DNA from: Donghicola sp041224595
GTDB taxonomy: Bacteria > Pseudomonadota > Alphaproteobacteria > Rhodobacterales > Rhodobacteraceae
Assembly: GCF_041224595.1 (NCBI RefSeq)
Contig: NZ_JBGFGN010000017.1
Coordinates: forward strand, 1-6,101
Length of the DNA: 6,101 bases
Direction of reading: 5' to 3'
Positions within the stretch are counted from its first letter, which is position 1, and each line of letters opens with the position of its first letter. Of this stretch, positions 5,344 through 6,101 are shown piece after piece. The position numbers and the translations under genes are program-made. Below the pieces are notes generated by a model that worked only from the letters and a program-made list of their open reading frames with translations, did not search any database and was not told the DNA's origin.

Positions 5344-5980
5344 GCCGGTGCCGCGCCCAAGTGCCTACGACAAGCGTATCGAGCGTGAGCGCGAACGAAT
5401 TCGCGAAGCCAATGCGTCTCAAGCACCGGCTGCCGTGCAGGCCTACTCTCCACCAAAGCAGGACTACGCTGAAATCGTTCGGGCTGGAAAGTCTGCGGCG
5501 CCGGCACTTGCCGCGGCCGCTGAACGAAATCAGCCCTCGCGAATGGCATCTAGCGTATCGTCCCGACCAACGAAAAGCGGGTGGGTCCCGTCTAGCGAAA
5601 CAGCTAGCGTGGCAGGCCGCAACATCGGCGGGATGGTCTATGTCGGCACGCCCCCCTTGCTGAACACCTACGGGTATCGTGACAAATGCCGAGCCTATAT
5701 CGATCCGTCCCTGTCGGTCGCGCGCTCTGGAGCCGACAAAGCTGGAGAAGGTATGCCCTACTGGCCTGGGTACTCGGATATCTCACCTCAGTGCCGGGCG
5801 ACCTACCTCGACTGGTTGGCCAGCGGGCGAAACGATGCCTCCTACAACCCCGGCTACATGTTCCTGTACTTCTACGGGCTAGAGCGTCGCTTCTTCGTTG
5901 ATCAGTCCAATGAAGACGCAAAGGATATCGTCCAGGAAGTTCGGCGGCTGCAGTCACTTTACCTGTCAACGGCGGAGTAA
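5210..5980 (+). pseudogene. TerB N-terminal domain (TerB_N) protein, frameshifted at the start and truncated by an insertion sequence
   Basis: The open frame could start at ATG 5210, giving 256 residues, but the first 42 overlap the membrane gene and look like out-of-frame coding. Sequence typical of a real protein begins after the C tract at 5328-5336. It has a charged, probably coiled segment (YDKRIERERERIREAN, 53-68), a low-complexity Ala/Ser/Pro linker (about 70-130), and a TerB_N domain from about 135. The latter is marked by MVYVG, IDPSLSVA, 'YWPGYSDISPQCRATYLDWL' with ASGR, and PGYMFLYFYGLERRFF. TerB_N is known from tellurite-resistance-related, membrane-associated stress proteins where it precedes TerB and TerB_C. 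Those domains are missing: the family sequence stops at about 5963, and the last codons (STAE, stop) belong to the inserted element. The gene is thus damaged at both ends, and its rest should lie beyond the insertion. Confidence 0.75.
5328..5336 (+). repeat. Nine-C homopolymer tract at the frame junction
   Basis: Nine consecutive C residues sit where the reading frame of the membrane part ends and that of the TerB_N part takes over. With eight C the two frames are one, reading ETHPPRPEPVPRPS. Such tracts are prone to replication slippage, polymerase slippage and sequencing error. Confidence 0.9.
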
Positions 5981-6014
5981 AATTCGGCCATTGTGGCGGA
6001 GCAAAAGTCGGCCA
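5971..6014 (+). repeat. Two terminal transposase-binding-type repeats of the insertion sequence
   Basis: Two 20-bp copies (5971-5990 and 5995-6014) are 18/20 identical with a 24-bp period, differing at T5978/C6002 and T5983/G6007. Multiple short repeats at each end are characteristic of IS21-type elements, where they are thought to bind the transposase. Confidence 0.75.
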
Positions 6015-6025
6015 GTTTGGGGCGA

Positions 6026-6091
6026 GCGCCTTGGAGCGTGCGGCCCTCATATAGCAAGCCCGGTCCAAGGCGCATTGGCCGTCAGGCCAAT
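6026..6091 (+). other. Nested stem-loops in the leader of the insertion sequence
   Basis: GCGCCTTGG (6026-6034) pairs perfectly with CCAAGGCGC (6065-6073), closing a 30-base loop. Directly next to it, ATTGGCC (6074-6080) pairs with GGCCAAT (6085-6091) around GTCA. There is no T-run after either, so these are not ordinary terminators. They could limit read-through transcription or translation into the transposase genes, but that is a guess. Confidence 0.45.
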
Positions 6092-6101
6092 TCTGTGAGG
6101 T

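Larger units (their letters stand above)
5964..6101 (+). mobile_element. Left end of an IS21-family-like insertion sequence (partial)
   Basis: The TerB_N coding sequence breaks off at TGTCAACGGCGG. IS21-family elements begin with TG and carry several terminal repeats, as here: GGCGGAGTAAAATTCGGCC (from 5971) and GGCGGAGCAAAAGTCGGCC (from 5995), 24 bp apart with two mismatches. I recall very similar ends from alphaproteobacterial IS21 elements. No transposase codons are in the window; istA would be expected to begin to the right. The family assignment rests on the end sequence and repeat pattern only. Confidence 0.65.

Noticed and set aside
5604..6068. 154-codon - strand frame across the TerB_N part and the insertion-sequence end
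   Set aside because: It crosses the junction between host gene and mobile element, so it cannot be an ancestral gene, and its sequence is Arg-rich shadow.

Overview
This window looks like accessory DNA, a plasmid or genomic island, from a high-GC alphaproteobacterium, probably of the Rhodobacteraceae type. The evidence is the strong G/C bias at third codon positions, a DUF1403 protein next to a stand-alone ScpB, and four different recombination or transposition systems within 6 kb. The assignment is by protein style only; no rRNA, tRNA or core gene is present to confirm it.

Left part (1-719). The window opens inside a Tn3-family transposon. The last codons of its serine resolvase (+ strand, 3-107) run into a 38-bp terminal inverted repeat (103-140) that begins GGGGTCTG and ends TTAAG when read inward from its outer tip. 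The tip abuts a second serine recombinase gene (- strand, 104-661), whose reading frame runs straight into the repeat. The transposon has therefore cut off that gene's C-terminus, and its last 11 codons are transposon DNA.

Middle part (720-3444). A complete tyrosine recombinase (- strand) is divergent from a tightly spaced DUF1403-scpB pair (+ strand). Between them, at 1838-1866, lies a 29-bp site with two 11-bp arms (one mismatch) around a 7-bp centre. Its inner arm ends, ATAA and TTAT, are those of Xer/dif sites. My main hypothesis is that recombinase, dif-like site, DUF1403 and ScpB form one replicon-maintenance module combining Xer-type resolution with a condensin-type accessory protein. 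DUF1403 occupies the place normally held by scpA.

Right part (3445-6101). A Fic-family protein with an N-terminal winged helix follows an intergenic region holding several copies of ATCGTTTCA; two of them are exactly 21 bp apart and one overlaps the likely start codon. Its Fic motif has Gln in place of the catalytic His. Downstream, preceded by an inverted repeat carrying a related motif, is a gene for a two-helix membrane segment followed by a TerB_N domain. It is split by a +1 frame difference at a nine-C tract and then cut by the end of what looks like an IS21-family element (from about 5964 to the window edge). The shared motif suggests that the Fic/HTH protein may control both itself and the TerB_N gene.

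There is no gene-free stretch longer than 300 bases; the longest gap is 3445-3706.
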